Shown here piece by piece: positions 9,753 to 21,556 of a stretch of 64,000 bases of DNA. The notes under the pieces are model-generated. The model had not been told where the DNA came from, did no database searches, and saw only the letters and a program-made list of their open reading frames with translations. A program made the translations under genes and the position numbers. Source of the stretch: Tritrichomonas foetus (Eukaryota; Parabasalia; Tritrichomonadida; Tritrichomonadidae); the NCBI GenBank assembly GCA_001839685.1, contig MLAK01000002.1, forward strand, positions 116,251 through 180,250, read 5' to 3'. How positions within the stretch are numbered: position 1 is the first letter of the stretch; the number at the start of each line of letters is the position of its first letter.

Positions 9753-12700
9753 ATGGGATCGTCAACATCACAGCCAGCCCCATTTTATATTTACCCGAGC
9801 GAAGGGATATTCAAAGATAGTATTAATTCTTTTTTCGAAGTTGGTTATGATGAACAAATTTTAATCAATTCATTAACCAATGATATTATTCAACACGCGC
9901 AAGAAGATGGAAATCAAAACATTCACAGGTATAACCTTCCAAACGAAAATGTTATCGCAGATATTATGGCAGATTCTTTGACCGCTGCAACCTTAAATTC
10001 GGATGAAGAAATATGGCGGGAAGTTTTAGTTCCACTTTTCGCTGGAACAAACGACTCAAAATCATCATTACATCAACTTTTACGGGTCATTTCTCGATTT
10101 TTTAAGGAACGAACAATTTCATATTTCGATAATGAGGCAACAAGAAGATTAATCAACTTAGAAATTTTGAATTCAAATTATATTCATATCATAAAGACGC
10201 ATTTAAGTTTTCATCGACTATCCATCAATAAATCGTCGATTTCCAAAATCCAAGATGAAGCATCACTAATTAATCTTTTTCCTATCCTAAAAGATAAGCA
10301 GACATTTTTTTCACCCCATCATTTATACAGAAAGGCTGGAGAAAAAATCCAAGAATTATTTAATTCCAAACCAAACGACATGATGGCACATTATCTATTT
10401 GTTTGGGGTATGTTAACTTCAGATATAGCTTGTCTTATTTCCTCTTTAAAAGGATTTGGTATGCTAATGCAAAAAGGCAATAAAGAAAAATTTCACAACT
10501 ATTTTCCATGTCATCAATTTGCTGCATTTACTCAAAAAATTTCATTAACTAATTCACTTAATGCATGGCCAGAAAATTCATTTCCTTCATCTGTTTCAGT
10601 TCCTGGTTATAACTTATTTGAAAATCCTGGAAATTCATTAATGTCTTGTGATGGAAATAATGTTTACATTTTGGGCGCAAAAGCTACAGTCAGTATTATT
10701 TCATTAAGTAAAAATAACATTAAATATGATGAAAGATTTAAAACTCTTCCTTTAATGATACTTCCCAAAGAATCAGAAGGAATTGGAATTGCCACAAGTA
10801 ACGGTTATGCAATAATTAATGGGCCAGCAATGCAGAAACCAGCTATTTTCAAATTGCCTAATTTTGATCCTTATGATGAAGAATTGGTTTATGATGTTTC
10901 AAGATTGACAAGACGATGCAAAGTTCGTCCGCCTTTAGCCTGCGATGGTAAATATATTTATTCATTGGATTCAACAAAAAGGAAATTAAATGTTTTTTCG
11001 TTAAATCCACCAAAAATTATTCATCATCATGTTATTCACTTAAAGCCATCTGAACGAATGTTGTCTTCTTCAGATTTCATTCCAAAAGAAAAAGGATTTA
11101 TTATGTTGGCAAATGGAACTGTAATTTCAATAATTGCATTAAATGAAGAATCAGCTAATTCGTATCAATATGATGTACGTCACTTTTCATTAATTGATGG
11201 AATGCATATTTGTGATACCAAAATTGAACAACAATGGCCTCTTATTTCAGTTGCTCTTGATCCTTGGAATCGTTGTTATTGGAGTGTTGCGCCAGAAAAA
11301 AATTCTGTCTCAATTGTTAAACTTCAAAATTTATCAGCACTACCTTTATGGTTTACCGAACCAACTTATAGAATTTACCCACAACTTTCTGATGTTTCTT
11401 CAGCCTTTAAAAATCTAAGACACTACAAATCATTCTTTTTAGCGATTGCTGACTTTTTAGACTTCTTTTCTGCTCAATTTAATGGTTTAAATGTTTGTTC
11501 TTCGGTGAACAATAATTCCAAATCGTATAGTTATAATGTGGCTAAGTTTTTTGCGCCTTGTTCCAAAAATGTTATTCATTGTTTAATTGAATCAATTGAA
11601 TTTTTCATTAATGTACTTGAAACAACCGCTTTTATAGAAGTTGAAGTCATTAAGAATGTTTTATTATCACTCATGAAGATTTTAGATTATAATTTGAAAT
11701 TTTTCAATCCTTATATACAAAATATTCCATCACTATCAAGTAAAACGATTAATTCTATTATTCGGCTTTTCAAAAGGATAATTAAAGAAAAATCCCTCTT
11801 GTTTCTTCATAAATCCGTTTATTTCATTATAATCAACTCTTTCACTTTTTTGTTTTTTAAACCAACAAGTGAAAAATCTGATCTTTTTTTAATAATGGTT
11901 AAGTTAATGTCAAAGGAAATGTTTCTTTATTTAATATCTTCAGTTACTTCATGTAAAGAATATTCAACAGTATTAACAAAGAAGGCAATTACCAAATATT
12001 TCGAACCAATATTATCTCAGTATGTTTCAAATAAGAAGCCAAGCTATAAAAATGAAGAAATCTTCAATACTTACATGAGAAATTTAATTTATGTAATGAG
12101 AGCTAATAATTTGAATGAGAAACCATCTTCATATGATAATGATACGTCGGAAGCATTCTTTACGTTTTCAATGTTAATGAGTGAAGCTGCAAATAAATAT
12201 ATTTCTTCATTAGGTAATCGTTATCACGAAAAACATTTCAAGAATCACATTTTTACATATATATTGTCCAAATGGCTCGCAATGCTTCAACCATTTACTG
12301 CATTTACGAAATTACCTGAAATGTTCATTTCTTTTATTCAACCTTTGTTTTTTAACTTCTCTGAAAAATTAGTTCAGATGAAGTTAGATAGTACAAATTT
12401 TTTAACACATTCTTTAAAACATCCACATAAAGAAATTAGCTCTATTAATCTGATGTTTTATGAACTATATTCACTTTATCTTAACTTTTTAACAACACTA
12501 CTAGATGGTGGAGCCGAACTTCGGGATATTATTCAATATCAATGGCTGATTAAAGCAACAATCGAAGCTGGAATGAATCCACGTATTGTTGAAAACCTTT
12601 ATCAAAATATAGTGTCTAAAACAACAAATTTTGATCAAAGTAGTCGGATTACTAAAGGATTTTCGTTCTCTATACTTGATGAAAATTCCGCGAAGCAAGC

Positions 12701-15700
12701 AGATCTTGAAATATTCGCAATGAAATTTGCTGACACTAATGAATCTCATCAAACTGAGCATCTAATGGATTACCTATATAAAAAAGCTCCGAATCCATTT
12801 AATAAGAAAGTATCTGGGAAAGATCGATGGATTGAAAGATTAATAATTGCTGCCTTTACAAAACAACTTGGTATAGCTTCTGAACTTTTAGATATTTCTG
12901 ATAGGCTTGAAATGGGAGAGCAACCAGTGTTATCTCACTTTATGAAACAACTAATGGAAGAAGTTTATCGAATCCGAAGGAAAATTCGGCATTTTATTCA
13001 AACAGCGATTCAAAAACTTGAAATTATTTCCAATGATTGTTGTTGTAACTGTTGTGAACCAACTGAAAATAAAAGTGATGATTATGTTGAACAAATAATT
13101 AAAAAATCTATCTTTTTACTTTACATTGAACCATTTATGAGGTATGAATCAGAAAGATTTGAAACTTCATTTACTGAAATTTTGAAACAATTGCAGAATT
13201 TTGTTTCTGCTGAAAAATCAATTGAAGATCATTTTGGAATGATTGCCATTTCAAAGGAATTACGAAAAAGAGTTACAAATGGTATTTCTCTCATTAATGA
13301 TTATTTAAATTATAATAAGACGACAAATATTTGGACTAGTTTCTTAATCGAGCAAATTGCATCAAATGGATCAATCCTTAATTACTTATCTTCATTGAAA
13401 GCCTCTTCAGCACATAAAAGCCTTTCCCATATAATGAAACTGTTAGATCATCTTCAGAAAATGATCATGGATTCCACATCAAGTACTTTCATTGTTTTCT
13501 ACGCCAATATATGTTTGTCAGTTGCTAAAATTTCGCCTATTGATGCACTTAAACCAATTGAAATCTTAATCGAAGCGCTCAGGAAAAAATATAATGCACA
13601 AACTTTTAGATCCTATATGTCTTTTATATTTTCTGGCTTAATTGCATTGTCACAAACGAATCCCGAAATTAAAAATAATGAAAAGTATCAAAACTTTTTA
13701 GCTTCTGCTGTTGATTTACCTGAAATTGGACGTGAAAACTTTTCTTTCACTCGAATTTGTTTGAAAGCTGGTTATGTTGTTCAAGTTACAATTTTAGGTA
13801 TTTTAGACATTCTTCAATCATCGCCACCATCAATGTATCACTCTGCTGCAAGTTTAATCTATGAACTGTTGTGTAAATCACGGCGGAAATTTAGAATCTG
13901 CAATACGATCCTGAGTGAACTTGCAATGGCCATTTCGGGAGCAGATCCATCAATTATGAAAAAATATGATACTTTTTCAATCGAGTCAAAGGCTGGTGAT
14001 AAATGCAAATCAAGCCACTCCATCATTGGATGTGCAACAGAATTTCTTTATATTTGTAGAAAAATATTAACTGAAAATAAAACAGAAGGAATTATTCTTA
14101 CCCATGTTTTTGATTATGTTCTTGCGAAATTCTCACCAGACAACAAAAATAAAGAAGATTTTGATAATACTTACAAATTTGAAGATGAGTATGGTGGAGA
14201 TGATGAATTGTTACTGAAGATGAAACAAATCAGAAAAGACTATGAATATGACATGGAAGTTTTTAAAGATGAAAATATTTTATATGCAGTTTTCGCTATC
14301 ATTTCAAACTCCGTAGCTATTGATCATGTATCTTCATATATCCGAAATACATTAAATAATACTATTTATTATGTTGAAGATATCGATGAAATAAAGCAAG
14401 AATATATTGCTTGGCAATTACCAATTACTGGCGAATCTGTCCCATTACATATAAAATTTGGAATTAACTTTGTTCCAATTCCAATGATTCCATTTAGTAC
14501 ATCAATGTATACAAATTATAAATTATTGTTCCCACATTTTCGAAAAGCACTTTTATCTAACTCACATAGTGGTTTAGATTTCTTAATATTAATGTCACTT
14601 CGGAACTATGCAGGAAGTCAAAAATTTATGAATGCACTCTTTCAAGAGAATTTTTCCATGAAAATTCCATTTGTTTCTTATAAAGATTCAACTCAATTTT
14701 TCATGAATATTTTACTTTGTCATTTAGTTCAATATGGGCTTGGATTTAATACCCCTGATGAAACATCTTTGAAATTTCATCAAATATCTCCTGTGAATTT
14801 TACCCAAAATGTAACAATAACGCCACAAAAAATTAAATGCTCGAAAGGATTTCATATGTTTATATCTACACCAGTTCCTACTGAAGAAAATGCAACTCTT
14901 AAACTTTCCATTCATTCAAAATCCTTTGATTTGGGGGCTTTTGTTCCATCAACATCTGAAGCTGGAATTAATTATATTTCTATATGTTGTCGTGATGGAT
15001 TTTTACAAAATGGGGAAAAAGCTGAGTCATCATATAAATATGAAGTTAATTATGATTCTAATATCGGAGTTTCTATTAAAGTTAACAAAAAAAGAATTGA
15101 TAAAGACATTTTGAATAATGTGACTAGTCCAATCTGCTTCTTTGTTGTTTTATATGATGAATCTAAAGTCAGATATTATATCACGTCTACTCTACTTGAT
15201 ACATCTGATCCTTATTCTAGTGAATCAATAGAATTTGATGAAGATAATTATCATACAACCATTTTATCGATGCAAGTTCCAATGGTTGAGCCAAAGAGGA
15301 ACTTTTTAAATCAAGAAGATAAAGGTCCAATTGTAATTTTCCCGCCTGAAGTTGTTGATGAAGCGTCAAGCAACTTTGACCTTTCTTTAAGGAAAAACAC
15401 GAAACTTACAATGCCAACATTTCGAGATGAGTCAAAGAAAGTTGTTGTAAGTAAATCGATAAAAATTATCGATAATTACTTATTTTCATTCTTTCATAAT
15501 GGTATTTATTATACAGATCGACCAAATCAATTATTATTCCAAAAATTATATACTGGAGAAATCATAGAATTCTCTCATACTGCGCAAAGTTGCTCATCTT
15601 TACCAATTTTTACACCAAATCAGTTTCCATTAATGCCATCCATTTTTGTGAATTATTTTTCCACTGGTTATATTGAAAGATGTAGGAATGAAACAATAAA

Positions 15701-18644
15701 TGTTTTATTTATACAATTTATTAGCTCATCAACTGTTCCAATAGACAAAATAGTTAATTTATTTTCTATTGATTTGAATTCATTACTTCATCATGTAATT
15801 AAATTATTAGTAATTTTAGAGCCACTCCACTTTTCAAATGATTCATGTTTTGTAAACTTCTTTACTATAAATGTTCTAAATCCAATAAAGCCACCACGTC
15901 TTCCATCGCTTCATAAATATAAATTTGCTCTCCATGAAATATTAAATTATGTTGATCGTTCTGGTAATTCACAAGAATTTGCTGAACTTTGGTTCAAAAC
16001 ATTATCTGCACAATTTCATGACACCTTCTATCATTCTGCCCAACCAAATCATCCTGATGCCGTTGTTAAAAAGTTTGTTAATTCACCAATAATTATTGAA
16101 CGATTTAATATTGTTGGATGGTTTGTTTCTTGCTTAGAATTCGATCATGATCATAGTTTCGAAGTAAATGGAGTAAAAATAGCAAAATCTATGAAATTCT
16201 GCGAAGGTACAAAATTGACAATCACTTTTACCAAAGAAAATCCAAACTTACACCTTGTTGCAATACCTTTATTGCGTGATAAAAATGATACTTTAGATGA
16301 TACCTTCTTTGAATTAGTCATGTCTTTGAAGTACTTCGTCATTTTTGTCCATTACAGACGAACGATTTTACAAAATTTAGCTTATTTCCGATCAATGGTT
16401 CATATTCTTTTATTTGAAGCCATTTTAACATCAAGTCCATTCTTTTATGCCTATTTTGATACTGTTTTCGATTTCCTTGAAACTAGATTGCCAACTGTAT
16501 CAACAGATATTGAGGGTAGATACATTATGATTCTAAATTTACTTGGAATATATTTATCTCATCGAAGAAAAATTAAAATTTTCTTAAAAGAACAAAAAAC
16601 ATTGTGGAATGAAAGAAATTTACTGCCACTTAAAGAACTATTCCCTGAATTCCAAAGTGCAATTGATATGCCGAAAGAATACATTTCTAATTGCACTGAT
16701 TCAGAAAAACTCAAATTTATTAAATTTGATATGCCTTTGTCAAATATCCCAAATAAATTAACTAAAAATGATAATGTTGATTCCTTAGTGAATGATATAA
16801 AACGTATATTCAAACGTGTAAATACAATTGAAGGTTATCCTTTCCACTTTTTGATTAATGATTGGGCAAAATATGCAATTTTCTGTCCAGTTTGTGATAT
16901 AACAGTCATTTCCCATTCAATTATACAAATTAACTTTGCTTATTATTTTCCAAAGACAATACAAATACGGCTAGGTGATTCATCGATTCGTCCGGAATTC
17001 ACCATCGCGTATGATAATTCATTCTCTTCGGATTTAGTAACATTTCATGCCAATGAAAATATTGAAATTGAACATCATCAAATTTTCATTAAATTAACAA
17101 ATTTCTCATGGTCCACTTTATCTTTTGCAATAACATCAAGTGACGAAAAACCAATTGAATGGTATATCTCTAAATTCATGAATCGATTTGTCGACGACGT
17201 AAAATTATTTGCTACCCAGTGGAATGAACAAAATGATCAAAATATTTTAAGTTGCATAGATAGTAAATATTTCATGAATGATGAATTAGATTTTGAATTA
17301 TTGAAACAGCCAGAAATATTTTTAAGAAGACCATTAAAATCTTATCCATTGCATGTTATATTACTTCGTGCTAAATTCTTGATGATTTTGAATTGGTCAT
17401 TTTCACATTATAAAATTAAATTCACCAATAATTTAGCATATTTCCTCCTCCCTGCTATTTCTACCGAAATGAAAGTCAAACACTTCCAAAATGAAGTTGC
17501 TGATAATTCGAATGATTATGTTGTTGATATTGAAATTGATCGAAAAGCGGCATCTGATATTCGACTTGGTCAGAGTACTGATTTATCAATGACATTAATT
17601 TCCCAAATGACCCGTCAATATAAAGATCCGTCACAATTTCGGAGATTATCTGATCAACCATGGAGTGTTGTTTTGAAAGGTGAGCCAGTTCGAGACGCTG
17701 GTGGTCCAGCCAGAGAACTTGTTGCTGATCTTGCTCTCGATCTCTGTAACCCATTATGTGGATTGGTCATTCAAACACCCAACAGCCGAAACGATGTTGG
17801 CGAAATGCGAGACTGTGTAATCCCCATTGCCAGTCAAAGAATATCAGGAATTCGAAAAAAATATCGATTTGCTGGTGCTTTAATCGCAATTGCTATTCGA
17901 ACAGGTCTTGTTCAACAATTCAACTTTCCCCCACTTGTTTGGAAATATTTAATCAGCAGTCAAATTTTAATTGATGATATATATATGATTGACCAGAATT
18001 ATAAAATTCTGATTACTACATTAAATGAAGCTTTATATAGTGATATGACCAATGAAGAATTCGTGAAAAGATTTAATATGAGATTTTGCGTGGTTGACTC
18101 GAGTGGAAAAGAAGTTCCATTAACTACAAGAGGTCGAAGTGAAGTTGTTACGCATTCAAATTGCGGACTTTATATTTCACTGGCGCAAGAATTTCGTATC
18201 AACGAAATGAAAAGTAACTTGAAAGAAATGAGGCGTGGATTCTGGGAAAATTTGGACTTTTCACCACCTAGAACCGTTGATTGGACTGCAATAGAATACG
18301 CTGCATGTGGAGTACAAGAAATTACCGCAGAAATGATCAAAAAAGTTACATACATGGAAAAAATTCCAAAAGAAAGCGCTGAAATTTTTAATAAATTAAT
18401 TGATGATTTTTCGCCTAAAGAACGGTCAGCTTTACTAAAATTCGCTACTTCTAGATCAAGACTTCCCCCACATTCAAGTAACACATCGTTCATGCAAATT
18501 GATTCAATTGATCAAATCGATACACTACCAACAGCATCGACTTGTTTCCATTGCTTGCATATGCCACATTACACATCATATGAAACTGCCTACCGACTCT
18601 TTAAAGTAGCCATTGAATATACAGGTACATTTGAAAATTCGTAG
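9753..18644 (+). CDS. Giant HECT-type E3 ubiquitin ligase
   Basis: A single 2,963-residue ORF ends in a HECT domain (about 2590-2963). The N-lobe contains GEPVRDAGGPARELVADL; the C-lobe contains LPTASTCFHCLHMPHY with the predicted catalytic Cys at 2931, 32 residues from the end as usual for HECT enzymes. HECT ligases accept ubiquitin from an E2 on this Cys and pass it to substrate. The rest is long, helical and mostly unrecognised; about 280-520 alternates short strands with 'CDG-x-x-(V/I)-Y' motifs (CDGNNVYILG, CDGKYIYSLD) and may be a beta-propeller, reminiscent of the large HECTD-type ligases. A cluster CCCNCC occurs at 1096-1101. The protein starts MGSSTS, matching the N-myristoylation pattern M-G-x-x-x-S/T. 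An in-frame TAA immediately precedes the ATG, fixing the start. Confidence 0.88.
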   Translation: MGSSTSQPAPFYIYPSEGIFKDSINSFFEVGYDEQILINSLTNDIIQHAQEDGNQNIHRYNLPNENVIADIMADSLTAATLNSDEEIWREVLVPLFAGTNDSKSSLHQLLRVISRFFKERTISYFDNEATRRLINLEILNSNYIHIIKTHLSFHRLSINKSSISKIQDEASLINLFPILKDKQTFFSPHHLYRKAGEKIQELFNSKPNDMMAHYLFVWGMLTSDIACLISSLKGFGMLMQKGNKEKFHNYFPCHQFAAFTQKISLTNSLNAWPENSFPSSVSVPGYNLFENPGNSLMSCDGNNVYILGAKATVSIISLSKNNIKYDERFKTLPLMILPKESEGIGIATSNGYAIINGPAMQKPAIFKLPNFDPYDEELVYDVSRLTRRCKVRPPLACDGKYIYSLDSTKRKLNVFSLNPPKIIHHHVIHLKPSERMLSSSDFIPKEKGFIMLANGTVISIIALNEESANSYQYDVRHFSLIDGMHICDTKIEQQWPLISVALDPWNRCYWSVAPEKNSVSIVKLQNLSALPLWFTEPTYRIYPQLSDVSSAFKNLRHYKSFFLAIADFLDFFSAQFNGLNVCSSVNNNSKSYSYNVAKFFAPCSKNVIHCLIESIEFFINVLETTAFIEVEVIKNVLLSLMKILDYNLKFFNPYIQNIPSLSSKTINSIIRLFKRIIKEKSLLFLHKSVYFIIINSFTFLFFKPTSEKSDLFLIMVKLMSKEMFLYLISSVTSCKEYSTVLTKKAITKYFEPILSQYVSNKKPSYKNEEIFNTYMRNLIYVMRANNLNEKPSSYDNDTSEAFFTFSMLMSEAANKYISSLGNRYHEKHFKNHIFTYILSKWLAMLQPFTAFTKLPEMFISFIQPLFFNFSEKLVQMKLDSTNFLTHSLKHPHKEISSINLMFYELYSLYLNFLTTLLDGGAELRDIIQYQWLIKATIEAGMNPRIVENLYQNIVSKTTNFDQSSRITKGFSFSILDENSAKQADLEIFAMKFADTNESHQTEHLMDYLYKKAPNPFNKKVSGKDRWIERLIIAAFTKQLGIASELLDISDRLEMGEQPVLSHFMKQLMEEVYRIRRKIRHFIQTAIQKLEIISNDCCCNCCEPTENKSDDYVEQIIKKSIFLLYIEPFMRYESERFETSFTEILKQLQNFVSAEKSIEDHFGMIAISKELRKRVTNGISLINDYLNYNKTTNIWTSFLIEQIASNGSILNYLSSLKASSAHKSLSHIMKLLDHLQKMIMDSTSSTFIVFYANICLSVAKISPIDALKPIEILIEALRKKYNAQTFRSYMSFIFSGLIALSQTNPEIKNNEKYQNFLASAVDLPEIGRENFSFTRICLKAGYVVQVTILGILDILQSSPPSMYHSAASLIYELLCKSRRKFRICNTILSELAMAISGADPSIMKKYDTFSIESKAGDKCKSSHSIIGCATEFLYICRKILTENKTEGIILTHVFDYVLAKFSPDNKNKEDFDNTYKFEDEYGGDDELLLKMKQIRKDYEYDMEVFKDENILYAVFAIISNSVAIDHVSSYIRNTLNNTIYYVEDIDEIKQEYIAWQLPITGESVPLHIKFGINFVPIPMIPFSTSMYTNYKLLFPHFRKALLSNSHSGLDFLILMSLRNYAGSQKFMNALFQENFSMKIPFVSYKDSTQFFMNILLCHLVQYGLGFNTPDETSLKFHQISPVNFTQNVTITPQKIKCSKGFHMFISTPVPTEENATLKLSIHSKSFDLGAFVPSTSEAGINYISICCRDGFLQNGEKAESSYKYEVNYDSNIGVSIKVNKKRIDKDILNNVTSPICFFVVLYDESKVRYYITSTLLDTSDPYSSESIEFDEDNYHTTILSMQVPMVEPKRNFLNQEDKGPIVIFPPEVVDEASSNFDLSLRKNTKLTMPTFRDESKKVVVSKSIKIIDNYLFSFFHNGIYYTDRPNQLLFQKLYTGEIIEFSHTAQSCSSLPIFTPNQFPLMPSIFVNYFSTGYIERCRNETINVLFIQFISSSTVPIDKIVNLFSIDLNSLLHHVIKLLVILEPLHFSNDSCFVNFFTINVLNPIKPPRLPSLHKYKFALHEILNYVDRSGNSQEFAELWFKTLSAQFHDTFYHSAQPNHPDAVVKKFVNSPIIIERFNIVGWFVSCLEFDHDHSFEVNGVKIAKSMKFCEGTKLTITFTKENPNLHLVAIPLLRDKNDTLDDTFFELVMSLKYFVIFVHYRRTILQNLAYFRSMVHILLFEAILTSSPFFYAYFDTVFDFLETRLPTVSTDIEGRYIMILNLLGIYLSHRRKIKIFLKEQKTLWNERNLLPLKELFPEFQSAIDMPKEYISNCTDSEKLKFIKFDMPLSNIPNKLTKNDNVDSLVNDIKRIFKRVNTIEGYPFHFLINDWAKYAIFCPVCDITVISHSIIQINFAYYFPKTIQIRLGDSSIRPEFTIAYDNSFSSDLVTFHANENIEIEHHQIFIKLTNFSWSTLSFAITSSDEKPIEWYISKFMNRFVDDVKLFATQWNEQNDQNILSCIDSKYFMNDELDFELLKQPEIFLRRPLKSYPLHVILLRAKFLMILNWSFSHYKIKFTNNLAYFLLPAISTEMKVKHFQNEVADNSNDYVVDIEIDRKAASDIRLGQSTDLSMTLISQMTRQYKDPSQFRRLSDQPWSVVLKGEPVRDAGGPARELVADLALDLCNPLCGLVIQTPNSRNDVGEMRDCVIPIASQRISGIRKKYRFAGALIAIAIRTGLVQQFNFPPLVWKYLISSQILIDDIYMIDQNYKILITTLNEALYSDMTNEEFVKRFNMRFCVVDSSGKEVPLTTRGRSEVVTHSNCGLYISLAQEFRINEMKSNLKEMRRGFWENLDFSPPRTVDWTAIEYAACGVQEITAEMIKKVTYMEKIPKESAEIFNKLIDDFSPKERSALLKFATSRSRLPPHSSNTSFMQIDSIDQIDTLPTASTCFHCLHMPHYTSYETAYRLFKVAIEYTGTFENS

Positions 18645-18725
18645 AACATCATCAGAAAAAGCTCTTTGAGTATCTAAATCTTTGATTTAGATTTGTTTTT
18701 AATTAACATGTTTGTTATTAATTTA

Positions 18726-18727
<2 letters not shown>

Positions 18728-18777
<50 letters not shown>

Positions 18778-18799
18778 TTGTTGTTGTTGTTGTTAGATA
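18728..18799. repeat. T49 homopolymer followed by (GTT)n
   Basis: A run of 49 T (18728-18776) is followed at once by about six GTT/TTG units, starting some 80 bases after the HECT stop codon. Length in the assembly may be unreliable. Confidence 0.95.
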
Positions 18800-19039
18800 G
18801 AGAGAGTAATATTTTAAAGAAGATTAAAAAGAACACCTGAAGAAGAAAAAGGTAGCATTCAATAAAAGATTCCCATCATAAGTAGCGAAACTGAACCAGC
18901 CGCATATTACTTAATCTAGAAAAGTCACTTCAAATTTCAAAATCAAAGCATAAAATAGAATAAATACAAAGATAACTTCTAAACTAACGTATTTATTACC
19001 AAAAAGTCTATGTTTAAAGGCTTTGTGGTTCTTCCTCTG

Positions 19040-19440
19040 ATTTATGAGGAGAACTTTATTCTGAATGTGTTTCTAGATCGTGAACGAAGAAGAATTCAAA
19101 TACTACAGATCAGAAAGAAATAAATGCGAAGAAAAGCATCATTCCCCATTCCTGTGTTCATTACTGGTCATAAGGACGTGATTGCAAAAGAGAAGATCCA
19201 ATTAGATGATGACACAAATGATGATGCAAGTGATCTAATTTCCTGATTTGTTTTTGTGAAACATTCGGGAATAAAGAACCATGGGATTGGACCAATTCCA
19301 ATTCCAAAACCAAATTGATAAAAAAGAATGCAAACCAGTGGTAAACAAATGACCAGTTGTATTTGGTATTAAGTGCGAAAATAAACATAAAAGCTGTGAT
19401 AATCACTGTAGAAGTCATCCAAACGAATTTATGGACAAGT
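19040..19440 (-). pseudogene. Decayed MFS sugar transporter (C-terminal half)
   Basis: Reading the minus strand from about 19440, one frame gives a membrane segment (TVIITAFMFIFAL), then after a shift in a T-run near 19321 the next frame gives FGFGIGIGPIPWFFIPE, RSLASSFVSSSNWIFSFAI, an in-frame TGA at about 19168, PVMNTGMGN, and after another shift near 19137 a last hydrophobic segment ending FEFFFVHDLETHSE. This matches the end of sugar/hexose transporters: 'GxGPxPWxxxxExF', 'RxxAxSxxxxxNW', and the 'PETKGKT' tail. At least two frameshifts and one to two stops make it a pseudogene. The N-terminal half may lie at 19,450-20,600 but is too decayed to assign. Confidence 0.6.
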
Positions 19441-19733
19441 TTATATATAAACTCAAAACTTATCCTTTTGGAGATACCTGGGATAAATTCTGTGAAGAAA
19501 GTTGCCAGTTACAGAAGCCTTGTTCAAGATGTCTTATCAAAACGCCAATATGCAAATTAATTCATAAAAATTTGGTTTGAGTAATTATTTTTTCAGTTCA
19601 AACCATTGGACAAAACTATATGAAAGAATTTCTATCCCATTTGGGAAATTTTTTGATTCTCAAAAAAAAAAAAAAAAATGATTTCGAAGTTGAAGAAGAA
19701 TCATGAAAATACATTGGACTAATGAAATTAAAT

Positions 19734-19828
19734 ATGCTTCTGCATTACTACCAAAAGAAAAAGACTACTACCAAGTTGGGTCAATTCTAAAGGCGAATTT
19801 GAATTTCTGGCCTAACCTTTGGTCGTAA
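19734..19828 (+). repeat. Dispersed ~95-bp repeat, copy 1
   Basis: A 65-base core (19764-19828) matches 44963-45027 at 57 of 65 positions, and weaker similarity extends about 30 bases further left. Both copies are in the same orientation. Nature unknown; see copy 2. Confidence 0.7.
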
Positions 19829-21543
19829 AGTAGAGGTGTAAAATGGAACTGGCACAACCAATTTGGCAGTGATAAAGTAATGAAAAATTACGAATTCTGA
19901 GGTTGGAGACAGAAAATAAAATCCAAATAAAAAGTTCTCTTCATTTTGATTGAAACGAAGAAAAGAGAAGCAAAGAATTCAAATAATTCACGTTTCTTTG
20001 TTTCCTCAGCCACAATTAGGCTCTCTTTCTCGGCCTTTCGAGATTGAAAGATAAATCTTTGTTTAAGGTGAATTTGAAATATAATTCATGGATATTTTGC
20101 ATTGATGAAGCATTTTAGTGTGGCCTTTGATTTCAAAATGAGAACAATGACGAGTAAAATCGCGAAAAAAAAACAAATCTTTCAAAAATTCAAGATCAGC
20201 AATCGTCAAATGTTTTTTGTGCATAAAATGTGGGAAATAAATGTGAAGCACGAAATAAAATGAGCCAATAAAGCTGTGACAAATCGATGAAAAATGACTC
20301 TTGATTTCTCTCTCGAAAAGCGATACGCATAGGTCGCACTGGATTTTGCAGATGTTTGGTCACTAGAGAGTTCCGAAAATGCTGAGAAAGGTGTTTGAAA
20401 GCTGGAAAATATAATTCAGAGAATCGATAAAAACGATAGATATAAAAAATTGACAATTCTCCAAGACAATATCAAAAGGCCAAATATTAACAGAAATAAA
20501 CTGGTTGGAGAAGAAAATTGAGAGTATTGAAAAATGATTATATTCATTCAAAAGCGAGAGATTTATTATGACTCGGATTTACTAATATAAAATGCTTGGC
20601 AGCCATATTTATATACTAATTACCTGATTCATTCAATTTGAATTCAATAGACCAAAATTCAATTAATTGAGTATGCATAAATATTTTAGAAGAATATTCA
20701 TTTTGAATTGATTGATAGACAATATAAATATCAGAAAAGAAGTGCAGAATTGAAAAAGAAGCACTTCAATAATTTCCTTGTGTCGCATTAACATGAGTAA
20801 CGGTTGTATGAAACCTTACTATATCATCTGATGAGAGAAAATGATAAACAATAATAAAAAAAAGAAAATGATATAATTTTCAAATATTGTGTTGATAGAA
20901 GGATTATAAATATGTGATAGATCCGAATTTATATTCTAGATTTTGAAGTGAGAAAAACGAACATCGAAAAAAAGTGTTGAAAGAATATGAACCATATTTC
21001 TTCTCTGAGAGTGCTGAAGTACACACATCATCTGACTTCGATAAAGAAATATTCCAATGGCAAAAGAAAATAATCAAAAGGGGCAATGTGGCCAAATACC
21101 AAAGATAAAGAGTATTCATCACAAATCAGAAAAAAACAGATAAGCTAACCAAAAATGGAATATATAATTTCGATATCAATACAATTAACAGATCAGACTC
21201 AATCAACTGTTTATATACACTAGATGTCCAGATATAACGGACAATTGTTCATACCCAACCCCCAAAGTCCTTATCAATTGAAAATCTTTTTTTCCTTGAT
21301 GAGTAAAATGTCATCTATAACGTGATTATTTCAAAATAATCGAGAATGCTCAAGAAGAATATTTATTTCAGAATAATTGATTTGCAAATTCTCTTTACTG
21401 AAAAACAATGATAAAGTTCTGAAAAAGGGAGGGACAATTAGATTCTTCAAATCATTTAAAACATTTGAATTCTGAATAAAGTCGATTAACCAATAACCGG
21501 TAAATTGAGGTGAAACAACTGGCAATTTGAATACGAAAAAAAG

Positions 21544-21556
21544 TCATTTCACTTTT
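21544..21556 (+). promoter_or_regulatory. Inr-like element of coactosin copy 1
   Basis: Overlapping TCATTT and TCACTT words lie 12-24 bases before the ATG, in the short upstream block shared with copy 2. They fit a trichomonad initiator with a very short 5' UTR. Confidence 0.45.

Noticed and set aside
18728..18776. Poly-T as a retroelement poly-A tail
   Set aside because: No element body, target duplication or reverse transcriptase reading frame could be found beside it.
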